NCBI GenBank assembly: GCA_902812445.1
Contig: CADDZF010000002.1
Location: 1 to 63,804 of the forward strand
From: Methylococcaceae bacterium
GTDB taxonomy: Bacteria; Pseudomonadota; Gammaproteobacteria; Methylococcales; Methylococcaceae
Direction of reading: 5' to 3'
DNA: 63,804 nt
Part shown: positions 7,366-17,631 of the stretch, one piece after another
Layout: every line of letters begins with the position of its first letter
Position numbering within the stretch: position 1 is the stretch's first letter
Made by a program: the position numbers and the translations under genes
Notes under the pieces: model-generated
What the model saw: only the letters and a program-made list of their open reading frames with translations
What the model was told of the DNA's origin: nothing
Databases searched by the model: none

Positions 7366-8616
7366 ATGACCATTTTGACCTTAGGATTAAACCACAATAC
7401 GGCCCCGGTATCGATACGGGAACGTCTTGCTTTCCCGGCTGAACGGCTGAAATCGGCGCTGTGCGACTTGGCGCACCTGCCGGAGGTGGACGAAGCGGCC
7501 ATCCTCTCTACCTGCAACCGAACCGAAGTCTATTGCGGCACCCAAGCGAACAACCAGGCCCTCATCATCGACTGGATTGCTTGTCATCACGGCCTGAACA
7601 CGGAGGACTTTGCACCTTATTTGTATAGCTGTGCGGATTCTGCAACGATCCGCCACATGTTCCGGGTCGCCTGCGGGCTCGATTCGATGATCCTGGGCGA
7701 ATCCCAGATTCTCGGCCAGATGAAATCGGCTTATCACATCGCCGCGGAAGCCGGCACTCTCGGGAAAAACTTGAGCAAGCTGTTCCAGTATACGTTTGCG
7801 GCAGCGAAAAAAGTGCGCACCGACACCGCCATCGGTTCCAGCCCTGTTTCTGTCGCCTTTGCTGCGGTTCGCTTGGCGCAGCGCATTTTCGACGATTTGA
7901 ATCAGCAGACCGCCATCCTGATCGGGGCCGGCGAAACCATCGAGCTCACCGCCCGGCATTTGCACCAGCACGGCGTCGGCCATCTGATCGTCGCCAATCG
8001 TACTTACGAAAAAGCGCATGCCTTGGCGATGCAATTCAACGGCTCCGCCATCGCGCTGGCCGAGTTACCGAAATATCTCGCCAAGGCTGATATCGTGGTT
8101 TCCTCTACTGCCAGCCAATTACCGATCCTGGGTAAAGGCAGCGTCGAAAGCGCCATCAAGGCGCGCAAGCACAAACCAGTGTTCATGGTCGACTTGGCCG
8201 TGCCGCGCGACATCGAGCCTGAAGTAGAGCAGCTCAGCGATGTGTACCTGTATACCATCGACGACCTGCAGGACGCCGTTCAGGAAAATATCGCCTCGCG
8301 CCAGCGAGCGGCGAAGCAGGCCGAAGAAATCATCGACTGCGAAGTCGATCACTTTCTCGCCTGGCTGCGAGCGCAAGGTGCCAGTTCGACGATCCGCGAT
8401 TTTCGCGGCCACGCCGAGCAACTACGCGACGAGGCGTTGAAGAAGGCTCTTGCCGCCCTGAACAAAGGCAATCCACCGGAACAAGTGCTCGAGCGGTTGG
8501 CGGATACGCTGACCCATAAGCTGCTCCATACGCCGAGCATCCAGATCAAACAGGCCGGCATTCATAAACGCCATGATCTTATTGCCGCCGCCCGCGAACT
8601 GTTTAAACTCAGATAG
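7366..8616 (+). CDS. hemA: Glutamyl-tRNA reductase
   Basis: HemA reduces glutamyl-tRNA with NADPH to glutamate-1-semialdehyde, the first committed step of tetrapyrrole synthesis by the C5 pathway. The product is 416 aa, the usual length. The nucleophilic cysteine lies in ILSTCNRTEVYCG near residue 50. The segment CGLDSMILGESQILGQMK near residue 105 and the NADPH-binding part ILIGAGETIELTARHL near residue 185 are also present. A long C-terminal helix forms the dimerisation arm. It begins the plus-strand series hemA-prfA-prmC and is divergent from the TPR gene, with about 220 bp between them. Confidence 0.98.
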   Translation: MTILTLGLNHNTAPVSIRERLAFPAERLKSALCDLAHLPEVDEAAILSTCNRTEVYCGTQANNQALIIDWIACHHGLNTEDFAPYLYSCADSATIRHMFRVACGLDSMILGESQILGQMKSAYHIAAEAGTLGKNLSKLFQYTFAAAKKVRTDTAIGSSPVSVAFAAVRLAQRIFDDLNQQTAILIGAGETIELTARHLHQHGVGHLIVANRTYEKAHALAMQFNGSAIALAELPKYLAKADIVVSSTASQLPILGKGSVESAIKARKHKPVFMVDLAVPRDIEPEVEQLSDVYLYTIDDLQDAVQENIASRQRAAKQAEEIIDCEVDHFLAWLRAQGASSTIRDFRGHAEQLRDEALKKALAALNKGNPPEQVLERLADTLTHKLLHTPSIQIKQAGIHKRHDLIAAARELFKLR

Positions 8617-8625
8617 CCACTCCAC

Positions 8626-9711
8626 GTGAAAGCATCCATACAAGCCAAACTCGACAGCCTGTCCGAGCGCTTCGAAGAGATTTCGGCGCTGCTGGCCGAA
8701 CCGGGAATTCAACAGGATCAAGATCGCTTCCGCGCTCTGAGCAGGGAATACGCGCAGCTCAACCCGATCATCATCGGCTTCAAGAACTATCGCGAGGCGC
8801 AGGCGGAAATCGTCTACGCCGAGAGCCTGCTGCAAGACCAGGACATTGGCGTGCGCAGCTTGGCGCATGAAGAACTCGCCGCGTCGACCGAACGGCGACA
8901 TGCTTACGAACGTCAGCTAGAAATTCTCCTGTTGCCAAAAGATCCGAACGACGAACGTAATATATTTCTCGAGATCCGCGCCGGCACCGGCGGGGCCGAG
9001 GCAGCCCTGTTCGCAGGTGATCTCTACCGCATGTACACCCGCTACGCCGAGCGCAAAGGGTGGAGGGCCGAAGTGGTCAGCGAGAGCGAAGGCGAACACG
9101 GCGGCTACAAGGAAGTTATCCTGCGCATCAGCGGACAGGATGTCTATTCGCACCTCAAGTTCGAATCCGGCGCCCACCGCGTCCAGCGCGTCCCCGAGAC
9201 CGAAGCGCAGGGGCGGGTTCACACCTCGGCCTGCACCGTCGCCGTGCTGGCCGAGGTGGATGAACTCGACGAGATCGACATCAACCCGGTCGATCTGCGC
9301 GTCGACACCTATCGCGCCTCCGGCGCCGGCGGTCAGCACGTCAATCGGACCGACTCGGCCGTGCGTCTCACCCATCTGCCGACCGGCATCGTGGTCGAAT
9401 GCCAGGACGAACGCTCTCAGCACAAGAACCGGGCACGCGCCATGTCGCTGCTGAAATCACGCATCCTGTCGGCACGCCAAGAGAAGCAAACGGCTGAAAT
9501 CGCCGCCTCGCGCAAACTCCAGGTCGGCAGTGGCGACCGCTCCGAACGCATCCGCACTTATAACTTCCCGCAAGGCCGCCTGACCGATCATCGCATCAAT
9601 CTGACGCTGTACAAGCTCGAAGCCATCATCGAGGGCGATCTCGACCCGGTCATCGAGCCCCTGATTCATGAATACCAAGCCGATCAACTCGCTCAACTCG
9701 GTGAAGCATAA
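8626..9711 (+). CDS. prfA: Peptide chain release factor 1
   Basis: RF1 reads UAA and UAG stop codons and triggers peptide release. The product is 361 aa. The catalytic GGQ is in [20 protein letters not shown] near residue 233, and the upstream segment ends [12 protein letters not shown] before the stop-codon-recognition region. The start is GTG at 8626, nine bases after the hemA stop codon. prmC, whose product methylates the GGQ glutamine, overlaps its 3' end in another frame, so the two are translationally linked. Confidence 0.98.
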   Translation: MKASIQAKLDSLSERFEEISALLAEPGIQQDQDRFRALSREYAQLNPIIIGFKNYREAQAEIVYAESLLQDQDIGVRSLAHEELAASTERRHAYERQLEILLLPKDPNDERNIFLEIRAGTGGAEAALFAGDLYRMYTRYAERKGWRAEVVSESEGEHGGYKEVILRISGQDVYSHLKFESGAHRVQRVPETEAQGRVHTSACTVAVLAEVDELDEIDINPVDLRVDTYRASGAGGQHVNRTDSAVRLTHLPTGIVVECQDERSQHKNRARAMSLLKSRILSARQEKQTAEIAASRKLQVGSGDRSERIRTYNFPQGRLTDHRINLTLYKLEAIIEGDLDPVIEPLIHEYQADQLAQLGEA

Positions 9712-10567
9712 GGCGGCCGCGCTCCCTACGAGGACCATCGCGCTGAGTCTTGCCGCTGCGCTGAAAAAGCTCGCGCAGACCAGCGCAACCGCCCGACTCG
9801 ATGGGGAAATTCTGCTCGCCCATGTGTTGAGAAAAAATCGCGCGTATCTGCGCGCCTGGCCGGAAAGAACGCTGGGGCGAGAAGAGCGGGCGCGGTTTCA
9901 CGATCTCATTGCACAGCGTGCGCACGGAACACCCATCGCTTATTTGACGGGCCGGCGGGAATTCTGGTCGCGCGAGTTCATGGTTACTCCCGATGTGCTG
10001 ATTCCGCGTCCCGAAACGGAGCTGCTTATCGAGTTGGCCTTATCATTTATCCCGCGCAACAAATCGTTCACCGTCCTCGATTTGGGCACGGGAAGCGGCG
10101 CCATTGCGGTCACACTGGCGGCAGAACGGCCGCTCGCGCGCGTCACCGCGACCGACATCAGCGAGCCGGCATTGCAGATGGCGCAGCGAAACGCCGCGTT
10201 GCACAGGTTGCAGAACATTCATTTCGTAACCAGCGACTGGTTTTCGCAGCTGCCGGTGCGGGATCAGTTCGATCTCATCATCAGCAATCCGCCCTATATC
10301 GCAGCGGGCGATCCCCATCTGCGCCAAGGCGATGTGCGTTTCGAGCCGGGCATTGCTCTGCACTCTGGGCCCAGCGGTTTGGATGCCTTGGCGCTCATCG
10401 CCGACCGGGCGCGCGACCACCTGCGTCCCGGCTGCCATCTGCTGCTCGAGCACGGATTCAACCAGGCGGCGGATGTGAAGACCTTCTTAGCCACGGCAGG
10501 CTATAATCGCATCGTGCACTATCCCGACTTGCAAGGACATTTACGCGCCACCGCCGCAACGGCGTAA
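9668..10567 (+). CDS. prmC: Release factor glutamine N5-methyltransferase
   Basis: PrmC methylates the glutamine of the GGQ motif of RF1 and RF2 using S-adenosylmethionine. The catalytic signature NPPY is in [15 protein letters not shown] near residue 205, and the AdoMet-binding loop [16 protein letters not shown] is near residue 135. [20 protein letters not shown] and IPRPETELL are also family motifs. The ATG at 9668 would overlap prfA by 44 bp (299 aa). The GTG at 9701 (288 aa) fits family length better, and neither has a clear Shine-Dalgarno site. Confidence 0.96.
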   Translation: MNTKPINSLNSVKHKAAALPTRTIALSLAAALKKLAQTSATARLDGEILLAHVLRKNRAYLRAWPERTLGREERARFHDLIAQRAHGTPIAYLTGRREFWSREFMVTPDVLIPRPETELLIELALSFIPRNKSFTVLDLGTGSGAIAVTLAAERPLARVTATDISEPALQMAQRNAALHRLQNIHFVTSDWFSQLPVRDQFDLIISNPPYIAAGDPHLRQGDVRFEPGIALHSGPSGLDALALIADRARDHLRPGCHLLLEHGFNQAADVKTFLATAGYNRIVHYPDLQGHLRATAATA

Positions 10568-10591
10568 GCCCAGAGCGACCTCAAAAAGCTC

Positions 10592-11017
10592 ATGAACCGG
10601 CCACCAGCCGAAATTCCCCGCGCCCTGGTCAACGAGCTATTACACCATGCCCAGGCTTCACCTGACGTTGAAATCTGCGGGCTGATCGGCGGTCGCGCCG
10701 GCGTCGCCCTCACCTGCTATCACGCCCGAAACACTGCCGCCACGCCGGCGAGCCGGTTTTGTCTCGACGCCAAGGAACAGATCAATATCATGCGCACCAT
10801 GCGCGAGCGCAATGAAGACCTCTTTGCTATTTTCCATTCCCATCCTCGAGGCCCGGCAACGCCCTCCCGCCTCGACGTCGAACTGGCGGCTTACCCCGAT
10901 GCGCTCTATCTCATCATCGCGCTGCACACCAGGGGCGTATTGGAAATGCGCGGGTTCCGGTTGGCGAGCGACAAACAGCTCCACGAAGTCGAACTGCTGC
11001 TGCCAAGCGAAAGCTAA
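10592..11017 (+). CDS. JAMM/MPN+ metalloprotease (M67 family, Mec/RadC-like)
   Basis: The 141-aa protein carries a complete JAMM zinc site: an acidic residue in DVEICGLIGG near residue 28 and HSHPRGPATPSRLDVELA near residues 83-100 (HxHPxG...SxxD). Bacterial homologues of this size remove C-terminal extensions from ubiquitin-like sulphur carriers in cysteine or cofactor synthesis. No ThiS/MoaD or E1-like gene is adjacent, so the substrate is unknown. The ATG lies 24 bp after the prmC stop codon, suggesting cotranscription with hemA-prfA-prmC. Confidence 0.88.
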   Translation: MNRPPAEIPRALVNELLHHAQASPDVEICGLIGGRAGVALTCYHARNTAATPASRFCLDAKEQINIMRTMRERNEDLFAIFHSHPRGPATPSRLDVELAAYPDALYLIIALHTRGVLEMRGFRLASDKQLHEVELLLPSES

Positions 11018-11032
11018 GTCGCTATCTGTTTT

Positions 11033-13762
11033 CTAGTTCGCGACCTGGCCGAACCAGCCGGCCCGTTTCATCCATTTTCCCAGTTCCAGCACGGGCGAGA
11101 TCGTGAAAGCCAGGCTGATGATGATCAGCCAATCCTCGATTGGCAAGCCGACCGTCCCGAACAGTCGCTGCAGAAAAGGCACGTAAATGATCAGAACGAG
11201 CAGCATGGATTCCCAGAGAATGGCCATGTCGAGCCATTTATTCGAGGAGGGCAGGTGCACTACCGAGTAATGATCGGAGCGAAAATTGTAAGCCTTGAAA
11301 AATTCGATCAGTGCCAAAGACGCGAACGTCATCGTCATCGCCTCTTCGAGGCTGCGCCCGGAACGCAGCGCCCAAGTAAATAGCGCCAGATTGATCAGGG
11401 TTGACCAAATGCCGCCCATGACCATGAGGGCCGTGACCGGCCGGCTAAAAATGCTGCCGCGAGGATTACGCGGTCTCTGTCGCATCAAGTCTGGATCGGG
11501 TGCATCGACCGCCAGGGCGAGCGCCGGCAATCCGTCGGTGGCAAGATTGATATAGAGGATCTGCACGGCGCTCAAAGGCAACGGCAAACCGGCGAAGGAC
11601 GCACCCGCCATCAGGCCGATTTCGCCGATATTGGCCGAGAGCAGATACATGAGATATTTTTTGATATTACCGAAAATGGCGCGGCCTTCTTCGACAGCGG
11701 CGACAATCGAGGCAAAATTGTCATCAGTCAGCATCATCGCTCCCGCCTCCTTGGTCACATCCGTTCCCGTGATACCCATGGCGATGCCGATATCGGCCTG
11801 CTTCAGAGCCGGCGCGTCGTTCACTCCATCGCCGGTCATGGCGACGACGTTGCCTTTGCCCTGCAGGGCCTTGACCACGCGCAGCTTATGCTCGGGTGAA
11901 ACACGCGCGTAGACTTCGATCGTATCCACTTGGAGCTCGAATTCGAGCTCGCTCATCGCCTCCAGCTCCGCGCCGAGCACGACCCTGCCGGCTTCGAGCA
12001 GACCGAGTTCCGACGCCACGGCCCGCGCCGTCATGGGGTGATCGCCGGTAATCATGACCACCTTGATCCCGGCCCGCTTACAGGTTTCGATAGCCAATCG
12101 GGATTCCGGCCGAGGTGGATCGATCATGCCGGCCAGGCCGAGGAACGTCATTTCGCGTTCGGCATCCTGCAAGGTCGCTGACGGCTTAAAGGCTATCGCC
12201 AGAACTCTCAGCGCGGCATTCGCCATATCCTGCGCCTGCGCCACGATCAACTGTTTGTCGGCTGCCTGCAACGCCGCTTCGCCGCTCGCGGTCAGCCAGC
12301 GTGTGCAGGAATCCAGCATGATCTCCGGCGCACCCTTGCCATAGGCGACCGTGACGCCCCCCATTTCGCGGTGCAGCGTCGTCATGCGCTTGGTTTCGGA
12401 CCTAAATGGAACCTCATCGATACGAGGGTATCTGACTTCCAACTCGCTCTTGCTGCAACCGGCCTTGAGGGCGACCACAATCAGCGCGCCTTCCGTCGGA
12501 TCGCCCTGCACGCGCCAGCGCCTCTCCACCTCATCGTGCACTACGCGCGCATCGGATGCGAGAGTCGCGGCGTGCAGCAGCGTTTTCAGGGCTGCCGAAG
12601 GGTGCGCCACGCCGCCCTGGCTGAAAAACTCGCCGCATGGCTCGTAACCCGAACCGGAAACCTCCAGCACGTCCCCGGCGACCCAGATTTTGCGCACGGT
12701 CATCTCGTCCTTGGTCAGCGTGCCGGTCTTGTCTGAGCAAATGACCGATGTGCTGCCGAGCGTTTCGACAGCCGACAAACGGCGTATCAACGCGTGCCGC
12801 TTGACCATCTGGCGGGCGCCGATAGCCAGCGAGATGGTGACTACTGCCGGCAAGGCTTCCGGCACCACGGCGACCGCCAGAGCGATGCCAAAAATCAGCA
12901 TCTCGATAAAAGGCTGGCCGCGGTAGAGACCGATCGCCACGATGACCGCGACGATGGCGAAAGCGATGCCGGCGAGGTTATGGCCGACCTTGTCCAGGTT
13001 TTCCTGCAAGGGTGTCTTGCGCGGCGCGGCGGAGCGCAACAGGTGAACGATCTTGCCGAACTCGGTGTTCATGCCGGTCGCCACCACGATGGCGCAGCCC
13101 CGCCCGTACGTCACCGCGGTACCGGCGTAAGCCATGTTCCTGCGATCACCCAGGGCCGAATCCTTGTCCGCCAAGGCATCGGTCAGCTTCTCCACAGGAA
13201 GGGATTCACCGGTCAGCGCGGATTCCTCGACCTGGAGATTGATGGCTTCCAGCAACCTGACGTCGGCGGGGACTTTGTTCCCGGTCTGCAGCCGAACCAC
13301 ATCGCCCGGCACCAGCGCTCGCGCCGGAACCTCGGTTTCCTTGCCATCGCGCACGGCGACCGCGGTCGGCGCGGCCATTTCGCTCAGCGCTTCCATCGCC
13401 CGCTCCGCGCGGTATTCCTGCAGGAAGCCCAGGAAGACGGCAAACAGTACGATGACCGCAATGACCAAGGCTTCGACGCCGTGATGCAAAAAACCGGAAA
13501 ACACGGTAGCGATCAAGAGAATGATGATCAGGGTATTTTTGAACTGGGCCAAGAACAACGTCAGCGCGGAAACACGGCCGGCCGCCTGGATCTCGTTCGG
13601 ACCTTGTTCGGCCAGCCGACGGCTGACCTCGTTTGCGGGCAGTCCGGAAGGAGTGGATTGGAGACGCGTCAAGACCGCTTCCACGGAAAGGCAATGCCAG
13701 GGTGACGGGGATTCATCAAATGCTTGACTCATGGCAGGGAGGGCTCGCTTGGTCTTAATCAT
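11033..13762 (-). CDS. P-type cation-transporting ATPase (P2 type, probably Ca2+)
   Basis: This is a complete 909-aa P-type ATPase of the inner membrane. From the N-terminus it has a cation-ATPase N domain (about 20-90), TGES in the actuator domain (184-187) and M4 PEALP (301-305). The phosphorylation site DKTGTLT follows at 344-350, then [10 protein letters not shown] and [20 protein letters not shown] in the P-domain. M6 reads [16 protein letters not shown] and the C-terminal helices complete the pump. PEALP plus NxATD fit the PacL/SERCA-like subgroup, so calcium efflux is the best guess; sodium or manganese cannot be excluded. A second possible start is the ATG at 13732. It lies last in an operon after the VIT transporter. 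Confidence 0.92.
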   Translation of the reverse strand: MIKTKRALPAMSQAFDESPSPWHCLSVEAVLTRLQSTPSGLPANEVSRRLAEQGPNEIQAAGRVSALTLFLAQFKNTLIIILLIATVFSGFLHHGVEALVIAVIVLFAVFLGFLQEYRAERAMEALSEMAAPTAVAVRDGKETEVPARALVPGDVVRLQTGNKVPADVRLLEAINLQVEESALTGESLPVEKLTDALADKDSALGDRRNMAYAGTAVTYGRGCAIVVATGMNTEFGKIVHLLRSAAPRKTPLQENLDKVGHNLAGIAFAIVAVIVAIGLYRGQPFIEMLIFGIALAVAVVPEALPAVVTISLAIGARQMVKRHALIRRLSAVETLGSTSVICSDKTGTLTKDEMTVRKIWVAGDVLEVSGSGYEPCGEFFSQGGVAHPSAALKTLLHAATLASDARVVHDEVERRWRVQGDPTEGALIVVALKAGCSKSELEVRYPRIDEVPFRSETKRMTTLHREMGGVTVAYGKGAPEIMLDSCTRWLTASGEAALQAADKQLIVAQAQDMANAALRVLAIAFKPSATLQDAEREMTFLGLAGMIDPPRPESRLAIETCKRAGIKVVMITGDHPMTARAVASELGLLEAGRVVLGAELEAMSELEFELQVDTIEVYARVSPEHKLRVVKALQGKGNVVAMTGDGVNDAPALKQADIGIAMGITGTDVTKEAGAMMLTDDNFASIVAAVEEGRAIFGNIKKYLMYLLSANIGEIGLMAGASFAGLPLPLSAVQILYINLATDGLPALALAVDAPDPDLMRQRPRNPRGSIFSRPVTALMVMGGIWSTLINLALFTWALRSGRSLEEAMTMTFASLALIEFFKAYNFRSDHYSVVHLPSSNKWLDMAILWESMLLVLIIYVPFLQRLFGTVGLPIEDWLIIISLAFTISPVLELGKWMKRAGWFGQVAN

Positions 13763-13832
13763 CTATCAGTATCCGCTGCGCGCGCATCGCTCGGCGAGGG
13801 AGCGCTGCAAGCGATCCAACAAGCCGGCAGCT

Positions 13833-14543
13833 TCAGGCGATCAGCCTGGCCAACGTATACGCGGCAGCGGCGGCCAGGCCACCCACCAGAACGGTCTGCA
13901 GCGCGCTCCCGAGTTTCGCGACGCCGGTGAAATGGCCTTTGGCAAAGCCGAATATCGCCAAGGCGAACAAAGTCAGCCCGGTGGAGTACTGCAGTGCGGC
14001 TTCAGCGTCGGCCATAGCCATATAGGGAGCGAGCGGAATGAAGCCGCCGGCGACGTACGAGGCCGCTATGGTCGCGGCGCTCTTCAGCGCGCGCCGGGGT
14101 TGTGGAGTTTCCAGGCCCAGCTCGAAGCGCATCATGAAGTCTCCCCAAGCCGCGGGACGCTTTTTCAGCGCCTCGATCAACGGCGCGACTTCCGCTTCGG
14201 TCAACCCGTAGGCGGCGAACAGATCGACGATCTCCGAGGACTCCTGATCCGGGATCAGCTCGATTTCCCGCTCCTCCCGCCGCCGTTCGCTGGCGTAATG
14301 TTCTGCTTCACTGCGCGCCGCCAGATAACCGCCAAGACCCATGGCGATGGAGCCGGCCGCAATTTCGGCGACGCCCGCGGCGACAACCACCTGGGCGGCC
14401 GCACCGATCGCGCCGGAAATACCCGCCGCCAGTGCGAACGGCACGGTCAGCCCGTCGGCCATGCCGAGGACGATATCCCTGACCGTATTGCTGCCCCGGA
14501 AGTGTTCTTCGCGGTGATAGGGGCGATTCATCGCGATTGCCAT
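13833..14543 (-). CDS. VIT1/CCC1 family membrane transporter
   Basis: The 236-aa protein belongs to the vacuolar iron transporter family, which exchanges Fe2+ or Mn2+ for protons. The N-terminal signature NTVRDIVLGMADGLTVPFAL is followed by GSIAMGLGGYLAARSEAEHY. A charged metal-binding segment with many Glu and Arg (about 85-125) comes next, then three C-terminal hydrophobic helices (YVAGGFIPLAPY onwards). Metal specificity cannot be read from sequence. The gene begins 8 bp after the BON-DUF1207 gene stops, and the P-type ATPase follows about 70 bp later, so the three probably form one operon for cation handling. Confidence 0.9.
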   Translation of the reverse strand: MAIAMNRPYHREEHFRGSNTVRDIVLGMADGLTVPFALAAGISGAIGAAAQVVVAAGVAEIAAGSIAMGLGGYLAARSEAEHYASERRREEREIELIPDQESSEIVDLFAAYGLTEAEVAPLIEALKKRPAAWGDFMMRFELGLETPQPRRALKSAATIAASYVAGGFIPLAPYMAMADAEAALQYSTGLTLFALAIFGFAKGHFTGVAKLGSALQTVLVGGLAAAAAYTLARLIA

Positions 14544-14551
14544 TGTGGGCT

Positions 14552-15814
14552 TCAGAAGTGAAAGTGGACGCCGAGACCAACGTATTCTATCTTCTTCTTG
14601 TAAAATTGACCGCTTGGCGAATGCCCGTCGAAATATTCCACGAGAAACTGGAGATTTCGCCCCAGCGCTTGCACGCTGTCGAATTGAATGCCGGCGCGCG
14701 TGGAAACGTCGACCGCCCAGTCGTTTTCTTCATAATTCTTGAGATCGACGGCAAACACCGGTCTGATCGAAGCGAACTCGGTGTGTCGACGGCCTCGGTA
14801 TTCGGCGCCGTACTGCACCGACCAGGGCTTGAGATCGCTGGGCTCTTTGTGAAACAGGCCGCCGCCACCACCGTAGAGACGCAGTCCAAAAGGAAACTCG
14901 TACGACAGCTTGAGATCGGCGCCCTCATAGCTCAGATTCACCCGGTTCAGGCGGGTCGCCAACAACAGTTCATCCCCGAGATGGGAACTTTGGTGGAAAA
15001 CCCGGCCCAACACCGAGAAACCCTCATAGCGGTAGCCGCCCAGCGCCGCCACGAAGTAATCGGCGTTGAGCAAATCGTTGGACTCGGTATCCAGGCCGAA
15101 ATCGCTGAACACGCCGGCCTGCACGCCGACTTCCCACTGGCCATACGGCAAATCGTCGCGGTACAAGGTAAGCATCTCGCCGAAGCTGACCGTGGCGATG
15201 TTACGGGCATCGACGCTCCTGAGCTTCAAACGATCGGTGTAATAATGATAAGCGGCGGAAAAATGTGGCCAGCGCGGATCGGCAAGCAAGGGCTTGAACA
15301 ACTGGCCTCTCGGCAGCGCTCCAGTGAGCAATCCTTCCGGCTCGATCCCCTGCTCGGATTTATCGACTTCCACCATGGAGGCCGGCGGTGACGCCGTGGC
15401 GATCGGCTCGTTGTCGTGTAGCACGTTGACGCTTGCTACGCCCCGGATGCGGGACAGCGCCTCGGTCACCATTGCGGCATCGGCATCGCCCACATCCTCA
15501 GCCGTCAGAGTGATGACGCCGTCTTTCACGCTCAGCGAGCGGGCGTTCACTTTGAATTCGCGCTCGAGTACGGCAGCCGCATAGCCGGAGATGTAGGCAT
15601 CGACCTGGGTTGTTGCGGAAGCGCCACGAGCGCAGCAAACAGCTATTGCCAGCCCCAGCCAGAGCCGCGTGAGCAAAGCCCGTCCAGCCGTATTTCGGTC
15701 GCCATCGCAGACGCTTTCCGGCCGGCGCACTGCGCAGGGCTGTGCTATCGCTTGAAACGACCGGTCCATTGGTTTTGCACAGCGGCGAAAAGTCGGAATG
15801 GGGCCTACCGGCAT
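14552..15814 (-). CDS. BON domain fused to DUF1207 outer-membrane protein
   Basis: After a hydrophobic export segment (LWLGLAIAVCCARGASA), a BON-like domain (about residues 70-135, with SVKDGVITLTAEDVGDADAA and RIRGVASVNVLHD) precedes a DUF1207 domain. DUF1207 motifs include PRGQLFKPLLADPRWPHFSA, HQSSHLGDELLLATRLNRVN and LFHKEPSDLKPWSVQYGAEY, and the chain ends YVGLGVHFHF. An aromatic C-terminus and alternating strands suggest an outer-membrane beta-barrel. BON domains bind phospholipid or peptidoglycan. I chose the ATG at 15814 (420 aa) because GGAGAAG lies seven bases before it; the frame is open to 15952 without such a site. The function of DUF1207 is unknown. Confidence 0.85.
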   Translation of the reverse strand: MPVGPIPTFRRCAKPMDRSFQAIAQPCAVRRPESVCDGDRNTAGRALLTRLWLGLAIAVCCARGASATTQVDAYISGYAAAVLEREFKVNARSLSVKDGVITLTAEDVGDADAAMVTEALSRIRGVASVNVLHDNEPIATASPPASMVEVDKSEQGIEPEGLLTGALPRGQLFKPLLADPRWPHFSAAYHYYTDRLKLRSVDARNIATVSFGEMLTLYRDDLPYGQWEVGVQAGVFSDFGLDTESNDLLNADYFVAALGGYRYEGFSVLGRVFHQSSHLGDELLLATRLNRVNLSYEGADLKLSYEFPFGLRLYGGGGGLFHKEPSDLKPWSVQYGAEYRGRRHTEFASIRPVFAVDLKNYEENDWAVDVSTRAGIQFDSVQALGRNLQFLVEYFDGHSPSGQFYKKKIEYVGLGVHFHF

Positions 15815-15948
15815 GGGTATCTTCTCCTGCGATGAATAGCCACCGAAGCGCCGTGGCAGCTCACGGTAACTTCCTTGCGAAGGCTTTTTGCTTGTTCGCA
15901 CCATGATAGTAGGCCAGGCGGCCACGGTAAAGGCTACCGGCCGCTCGC

Positions 15949-17073
15949 TCAAGAGCCGGCTGCGGCTCTCGGCGGCGGCGTTTGTTCGGCCTGCTGCGCC
16001 GACTGGCTGATGACCTGATGAACGAATTCCATCTTTTCCACGGCTTTGGGGGCGAGCACGAACGGGTACATATCTGGCTGCCCCATGCTGCGATTGATGT
16101 TATTGATGGCATAGGCGAGCGGTAACCAGCTTTCCATCATCGCTTTAAACGAAGACGGCCGATAATCGTCCGCGCCCGCCAGCATCGCCGTGAATTCCCC
16201 CGCCACTCCTTCCGGCGTTTTTACCTGCAGCGAGAAATTTCGGGCGGTTTCCAGTGTATCGACGATATGCAGATACTGGGCCCAGCTTTCTGCCCAATCT
16301 TCCCAGGGATGGGCACTGGCGTAAGCGCTGACAAAGTGCTGCTGCCAGTCTGCCGGCGGCCCTTCGCTGTAGTGTCTCTGGAGAGCCTTGTCGTAATCAG
16401 CGCGTTCATCGCCGAATAATTTACGGAACGGCGTCAGCAGATCACTGGAGCGAATCAGCAGTTCCCAGTAATAATGCCCGCTCTCGTGGCGAAAATGCCC
16501 CAGCACCGTTCGGTAAACTTCATTCATCTGCAGACGCATTTTTTCCCGCACTACATCATCCGCCTCGGCAATATTGATCGTGATCAAGCCGTTGGCGTGT
16601 CCGGTCATGACGGCGTTGCTTTCGCGAAACTCCGGGTTGGCCTCGCCCATGAACGCAAAGGCGAGACCGCGTTCCGGATCGTCCCGCTTGCTGACAGGCG
16701 GCAGACCAAGCTGCAATAAACCATAAATCAACCTCCGCTTGGCTGCTTCGAGGCGCTGCCAATAGGCACGGTTTTGTGGCGAGGATAGGTCGGGTATCGT
16801 CTGATTATAACTGCAGGCAAGGCATAAACTCGCGCTGTCATCGGCGCGCAGCATCCAGTTACAGACGTTTTCGTCACTGTAGTTGCGGCACATCTTGTAC
16901 AGTCGGTCGCCCGCTTCCGGCGCGAGTGCCTGCCAGCGACCCTCACCCACCGGTCCAAGAGCGCTGAGCAGGCCGATATCGGGTAGATAACCCAGCGTAT
17001 GCTGACAGCGCACGCACTTGACGTTCTCGAAAAAGATCAACTGGCCGCAGTTTTGACAGTTGAAGATATTCAT
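15949..17073 (-). CDS. Zinc-ribbon putative zinc metallopeptidase (Peptidase_Mx type)
   Basis: The 374-aa protein opens with a zinc ribbon (Cys6, Cys9, Cys20, Cys23) and a second cysteine pair near 84-87. A metallopeptidase-like region carries HESGH at 196-200 (HExxH) in GHFRHESGHYYW. The segment HPWEDWAESWAQYLHIVDTL downstream probably supplies the third ligand and is typical of the family (PF15887-like). No signal peptide is present, so a cytoplasmic location is expected. GGAGG lies eight bases before the ATG. It precedes the BON-DUF1207 gene by 134 bp. The substrate is unknown. Confidence 0.82.
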   Translation of the reverse strand: MNIFNCQNCGQLIFFENVKCVRCQHTLGYLPDIGLLSALGPVGEGRWQALAPEAGDRLYKMCRNYSDENVCNWMLRADDSASLCLACSYNQTIPDLSSPQNRAYWQRLEAAKRRLIYGLLQLGLPPVSKRDDPERGLAFAFMGEANPEFRESNAVMTGHANGLITINIAEADDVVREKMRLQMNEVYRTVLGHFRHESGHYYWELLIRSSDLLTPFRKLFGDERADYDKALQRHYSEGPPADWQQHFVSAYASAHPWEDWAESWAQYLHIVDTLETARNFSLQVKTPEGVAGEFTAMLAGADDYRPSSFKAMMESWLPLAYAINNINRSMGQPDMYPFVLAPKAVEKMEFVHQVISQSAQQAEQTPPPRAAAGS

Positions 17074-17493
17074 GTTTCAAGCCTCCAATGACCAAGGGGT
17101 CAACGAGCAACAGGGAGCGGCGCAAGCGGGAAATTTCCCGCTGACTATCTTCAACCGTACCACCGCGGCAATCCGATTGACGCGCGCAAAATCGCCTGGC
17201 TTCCTGGGCCCGCAAGATCACCGATATCGTCTGAGCGAGTTCAAGCGATGCGGCTGCCATGCTGACCAACCGGTCCTCTCCGCGATCAAGTTAAAACTCG
17301 TTCTCCTCGCCCTCTCTGGCAAACCATTGCGCGCCAAATCGCGCACCCAGCGAAACCGATCAGCGCCAGGTTGCACATTAGAAATAAAGGGTCATGCAAA
17401 ATTAACTGGCGGCGCGTACTCCGAGCCAGGCCGTGACCCGCTGCTCAGATGCAGCCGGTTCTACTGCGTCCTTTGTGGGGTGCGCTCCGGCAG
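17074..17493. other. Intergenic stretch, no supported gene
   Basis: These 420 bases lie upstream of the metallopeptidase gene and downstream of the 45-aa membrane protein gene, both on the minus strand. Open frames on either strand lack recognisable domains or ribosome-binding sites. I see no tRNA, terminator or sigma-54 element. The metallopeptidase promoter is presumably in the lower-numbered part. Confidence 0.5.
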
Positions 17494-17631
17494 TCAAGTG
17501 CAACCGCGCAGCAGAAAAATCACAAACAACACCGAGGCGGGCACACCCATCAACCATAACAGGATATAACCCCATTTGCCTTCCTCCAATTTCTTGCTGA
17601 CCCTCTGGGCGTTATGAGGTTTCGCTTGCAT
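17494..17631 (-). CDS. Small single-pass membrane protein, 45 aa
   Basis: From the ATG at 17631 the frame encodes 45 residues. There is a charged N-terminus, a KLEEGKWGYILLWLMGVPAS segment, a hydrophobic helix and the end LLRGCT. GGGAGAAG lies a few bases before the ATG and decides this start over an upstream methionine at 17727. Small proteins of this layout occur widely in gammaproteobacteria but have no assigned role, and this recognition is from memory. It is likely an inner-membrane protein. Confidence 0.72.
   Translation of the reverse strand: MQAKPHNAQRVSKKLEEGKWGYILLWLMGVPASVLFVIFLLRGCT

Noticed and set aside
12794-13705. Long plus-strand frame (303 codons) opposite the P-type ATPase gene
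   Set aside because: It is a shadow of the GC-rich ATPase coding strand; no domain or start signal supports it.
13731-14561. Plus-strand frame of 276 codons opposite the VIT transporter gene
   Set aside because: It mirrors the transporter codons and has no recognisable protein motif.
17060-17569. Plus-strand frame of 169 codons in the gap before the 45-aa membrane protein
   Set aside because: No family resemblance, no ribosome-binding site, and it overlaps two better-supported minus-strand genes at its ends.
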